From Oxalobacteraceae bacterium UBA7693 (GTDB lineage Bacteria; Pseudomonadota; Gammaproteobacteria; Burkholderiales; Burkholderiaceae_D): a DNA stretch of 7,490 nt. Made by a program: the position numbers and the translations under genes. Of this stretch, positions 6,110 to 7,490 are shown in pieces; within the stretch, counting starts at the first letter, position 1; every line of letters starts with the position of its first letter. The notes beneath the pieces were generated by a model. It was given only the letters and a program-made list of their open reading frames with translations. It did not search any database and had not been told where the DNA came from. Location: contig DLGN01000221.1 in NCBI GenBank assembly GCA_002482715.1, positions 622-8,111 of the forward strand, written 5' to 3'.

Positions 6110-6808
6110 ATGTCTGTACATTATGCCGATACCCGTCTTGCCGAAATTGCCGCTGCTATTGCCGAGCCGGCACGTGCGCGCATGTTGTGTGCTTTGATGG
6201 ATGGGCGCGCCCGAACCAGTACAGAATTGGCGGCGATCGCGGAAGTGACTGCCTCAACAGCGAGTACGCATTTGAGTAAGTTGCGCGATCAGGAATTGGT
6301 GCAAGTCCTTGCGCAAGGTAAGCATCGCTATTATCAATTGGCTGGTGTGCAAGTGGCGGCGGCTATAGAAGCGCTGCTCCATATCGCAGCCATTCCCACG
6401 CCAAAGTTTTCACCAACGACACCGCAACGATTGCGCCAGGCACGCACTTGTTACGACCATTTAGCTGGTGAAATTGCAGTCGATATACATGATGCAATGC
6501 TGCGGAAAGCTTGGTTACTGATTGATGCAGAAGACAGCACACAATATGCAATCAGCGAGCAAGGTCATGCCGTATTTTCTGAACTTGGATGGGATTTGTC
6601 GAACATCGATAAATCGCGTCGCAAAAAGGCCTGCGCCTGTTTGGATTGGAGCGAGCGCAAACCTCACTTGGGTGGGGCACTTGGCGCGTTGTTGTTGCGA
6701 TACGCTATGCAGCAACAGTGGTTCGAGGCAGATCTGGAAGGCCGCGCGCTGAGTCTTACCAGTAAAGGCAAGCGTCAGCTAAAGAAGTTGTTTGATGTTG
6801 TTCCTTAA
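6110..6808 (+). CDS. ArsR-family winged-helix regulator with extended C-terminal domain
   Basis: 232 residues, about twice a minimal ArsR/SmtB protein. Residues ~10-77 form the winged helix: IAEPARARMLCALMDG (17-32), then helix-turn-helix STELAAIAEVTASTASTHLSKL (within 37-58), and the wing GKHRYYQL (70-77). The rest carries motifs of a widespread extended subgroup: ARTCYDHLAGEIAV (111-124), RRKKACACLDWSERKPHLGGALG (within 170-192) and a C-terminal ALSLTSKGKRQLKKLF-like end. Function is DNA binding, most likely repression relieved by a ligand that I cannot name. The Cys and His residues at 114, 117, 175, 177 and 186 are notable, but the classic ArsR and SmtB metal motifs are absent. Divergent from the P450 operon with a 75-base shared gap, so it probably controls that operon and itself. 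No SD is visible ahead of the ATG. Confidence 0.9.
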   Translation: MSVHYADTRLAEIAAAIAEPARARMLCALMDGRARTSTELAAIAEVTASTASTHLSKLRDQELVQVLAQGKHRYYQLAGVQVAAAIEALLHIAAIPTPKFSPTTPQRLRQARTCYDHLAGEIAVDIHDAMLRKAWLLIDAEDSTQYAISEQGHAVFSELGWDLSNIDKSRRKKACACLDWSERKPHLGGALGALLLRYAMQQQWFEADLEGRALSLTSKGKRQLKKLFDVVP

Positions 6809-7075
6809 ACTTGAATGTTTAATGCAGAAAATATGGCAGAAAATGATGTCGTCTTTTGCATAAAAAAGTACACAGAGACCTTTTCGTTGCGGGTTAGGCA
6901 ATTTGACCTGCGGCGCGAACTTGGTTATCCTTCGCACATTGCGCCGATTTGAAATCAGCTTGCGGGCGCGGTTTGAATATATAAATAGATATTTAAACAA
7001 ATAAATACGGCTAAAGCGAGCTTGAATGCCGCAGTACCTCCCTTCATTCAGCCCACCTTTTAGCCCCTTTTTAAA
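6809..7075. other. Non-coding gap after the regulator; AT-rich, small repeats only
   Basis: No open frame here has recognisable protein character. Seen: GCAGAAAAT twice with a 12-base period (6824-6832, 6836-6844); an inverted pair CGGCGC/GCGCCG (6911-6916, 6941-6946) with a 24-base loop; and an AT-rich hairpin GTTTGAATAT/ATATTTAAAC (6971-6980, 6989-6998) with one G-U pair and an 8-base loop. No T-run follows any of these closely enough to call a terminator for the regulator, except the candidate at 7009-7072, listed separately. No tRNA-like fold was seen. Confidence 0.5.
7009..7072 (+). terminator. Nested hairpin followed by a short T-run, possible terminator
   Basis: GGCTAAA (7009-7015) pairs with TTTAGCC (7059-7065). 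Inside it TGAATG (7023-7028) pairs with CATTCA (7045-7050). The outer stem is followed by CC and five T (7068-7072). The segments between the two stems pair poorly, so it is weaker and longer than a typical terminator. It could end the transcript of the ArsR gene about 200 bases after its stop, or be part of a structured leader. Confidence 0.25.
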
Positions 7076-7205
7076 TTAGAACTTACGCAAAACAGACGCT
7101 GACGCCGTTTTGTTCGCCTCGCCCCCTGCCTTCGCAGGGGCAGGCCAAGCAATTGTACTGTCTTCGGCTCCGTGCCTAGTCAGCGCAATTTTGCATAAGT
7201 TCTAA
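7076..7205. repeat. ~130-bp imperfect palindrome, MITE-like or palindromic intergenic repeat
   Basis: The ends AGAACTTACGCAAAA (7078-7092) and TTTTGCATAAGTTCT (7189-7203) are inverted copies with 14 of 15 positions matching, plus two more pairs outside (TT 7076-7077 with AA 7204-7205). Inside, CGCTGAC (7097-7103) matches GTCAGCG (7179-7185). At the centre is a GC-rich hairpin, CCCCTGC/GCAGGGG (7123-7129, 7134-7140), extended by GCCT/AGGC (7116-7119, 7142-7145). No coding potential was seen. The size and design recall ERIC-type repeats or miniature inverted-repeat elements, but I do not recognise a named family. No clean target duplication is visible. The element ends 48 bases before metX. Confidence 0.7.
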
Positions 7206-7223
7206 AATATGTTTTTTAAAGTT

Positions 7224-7240
7224 GAGACCAGTTTGGTCTC
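7224..7240. promoter_or_regulatory. Perfect palindrome directly upstream of the metX ribosome binding site
   Basis: GAGACCA (7224-7230), spacer GTT, TGGTCTC (7234-7240). It ends one base before the metX SD (7242-7246). As DNA it is the size of a dimeric repressor operator. As RNA it is a 7-bp stem with a 3-base loop beside the SD. It does not match the MetJ box repeats or the MetR TGAA-N5-TTCA pattern. Confidence 0.5.
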
Positions 7241-7253
7241 TAGGGAATAGCTT

Positions 7254-7490
7254 ATGTCATCCGTTGGAATCGTCACGCCACAAGCGTATCGCTTCACCGA
7301 AGCTTTGCCTTTGCAAAGCGGCGCGAGTATCGCCGATTACACCTTGATGGTGGAAACTTACGGCACATTGAATGCCGATAAATCGAATGCGGTGTTGGTC
7401 TGTCACGCCCTAAATGCCTCGCATCATGTCGCTGGTTATTATGCCGATCAACCCAAAAATATTGGGTGGTGGGACAACATGGTGGGGCCG
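7254..7490 (+). CDS. metX: MetX-type homoserine O-acyltransferase, N-terminal part (runs off the edge)
   Basis: 79 codons are visible from ATG 7254, with SD AGGGA (7242-7246) 7 bases upstream. The protein starts MSSVGIVTPQAYRFTEALPL. It carries the MetX signatures LMVETYGTLN, VCHALNASHHVAG and GWWDNMVGP, typical of the alpha/beta-hydrolase-fold homoserine acyltransferases. The enzyme transfers an acyl group from acyl-CoA to the homoserine hydroxyl, the first committed step of methionine synthesis, in the cytoplasm. The nucleophile Ser and the residues that distinguish acetyl- from succinyl-CoA use lie beyond the window, so the acyl donor cannot be decided. In many betaproteobacteria metW follows metX, but this is not visible here. 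Confidence 0.95.
   Translation, partial: MSSVGIVTPQAYRFTEALPLQSGASIADYTLMVETYGTLNADKSNAVLVCHALNASHHVAGYYADQPKNIGWWDNMVGP

Noticed and set aside
6035..6121. Extended N-terminus of the P450 (29 extra residues) from an upstream ATG
   Set aside because: It would overlap the start of the divergent regulator and lie upstream of the candidate P450 promoter. The extra residues are not P450-like, whereas the protein from 6034 begins in the normal way.
6824..6844. GCAGAAAAT twice with a 12-base period as a regulatory iteron
   Set aside because: There are only two copies in AT-rich sequence after a stop codon, with no further structure, so chance is the simplest explanation.
6779..7000. 73-codon open frame on the - strand in the gap after the regulator
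   Set aside because: It overlaps the regulator's 3' end, has no SD and has low-complexity AT-driven composition. It resembles no protein I know.
6989..7015. Weak likeness to a SAM-II riboswitch core (ATTTAAAC, then AATAAATACGGCTAAA) upstream of metX
   Set aside because: The flanking GC-rich P1 stem is missing, the bases form a different hairpin, and the site is ~240 bases from the metX start, so the usual SD-sequestering 3' end is not there. A covariance-model search for SAM-II with no hit would confirm the rejection; a significant hit would reverse it.
1..7490. CRISPR array, tRNA or rRNA genes, integrase or transposase genes
   Set aside because: No regularly spaced repeats, cloverleaf-like segments or recombinase motifs were seen on either strand.

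Overview
The window looks like chromosomal DNA of a betaproteobacterium, most likely order Burkholderiales and perhaps family Oxalobacteraceae. This is inferred from the gene order rnpA–yidD–yidC–mnmE, a YidC that begins MDIKRTVLWVIFSMSL, a MetX-type homoserine acyltransferase, and moderate GC with AT-rich gaps. I could not run a search, so the genus is open.

Layout. (1) Positions 1-2218 carry the conserved near-origin housekeeping block on the + strand: the 3' end of rnpA, yidD (ATGA overlap with rnpA) and yidC. It closes with a perfect 28-bp palindromic terminator. (2) mnmE (2333-3745, +) is complete and probably has its own promoter. (3) Positions 3755-6808 hold an accessory module. On the - strand is a tightly packed operon of a cytochrome P450, a small antibiotic-biosynthesis-monooxygenase-fold protein and a protein resembling the DUF6058 'natural product biosynthesis' family. 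Transcribed divergently from it is an ArsR-type winged-helix regulator with a long C-terminal domain. (4) Positions 6809-7253 have no credible gene. They hold several inverted repeats, including a ~130-bp imperfect palindrome that looks like a small non-coding mobile or palindromic repeat, and a perfect 7-3-7 palindrome next to the metX ribosome binding site. (5) metX starts at 7254 and runs off the right edge.

Function. rnpA, yidD and yidC serve tRNA 5' processing and insertion of inner-membrane proteins. mnmE modifies the tRNA wobble uridine. metX makes the activated homoserine ester for methionine synthesis. The accessory operon has no carrier protein, synthase, ferredoxin or transporter in the window. 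It therefore reads as a self-contained oxidative tailoring or detoxification unit controlled by its own ArsR-like repressor, drawing electrons from redox partners encoded elsewhere. The P450 departs from the consensus at three signature sites (I-helix Thr, heme-loop Gly, C-helix Arg), which makes this module the best candidate here for undescribed biochemistry. Its substrate cannot be read from the sequence.
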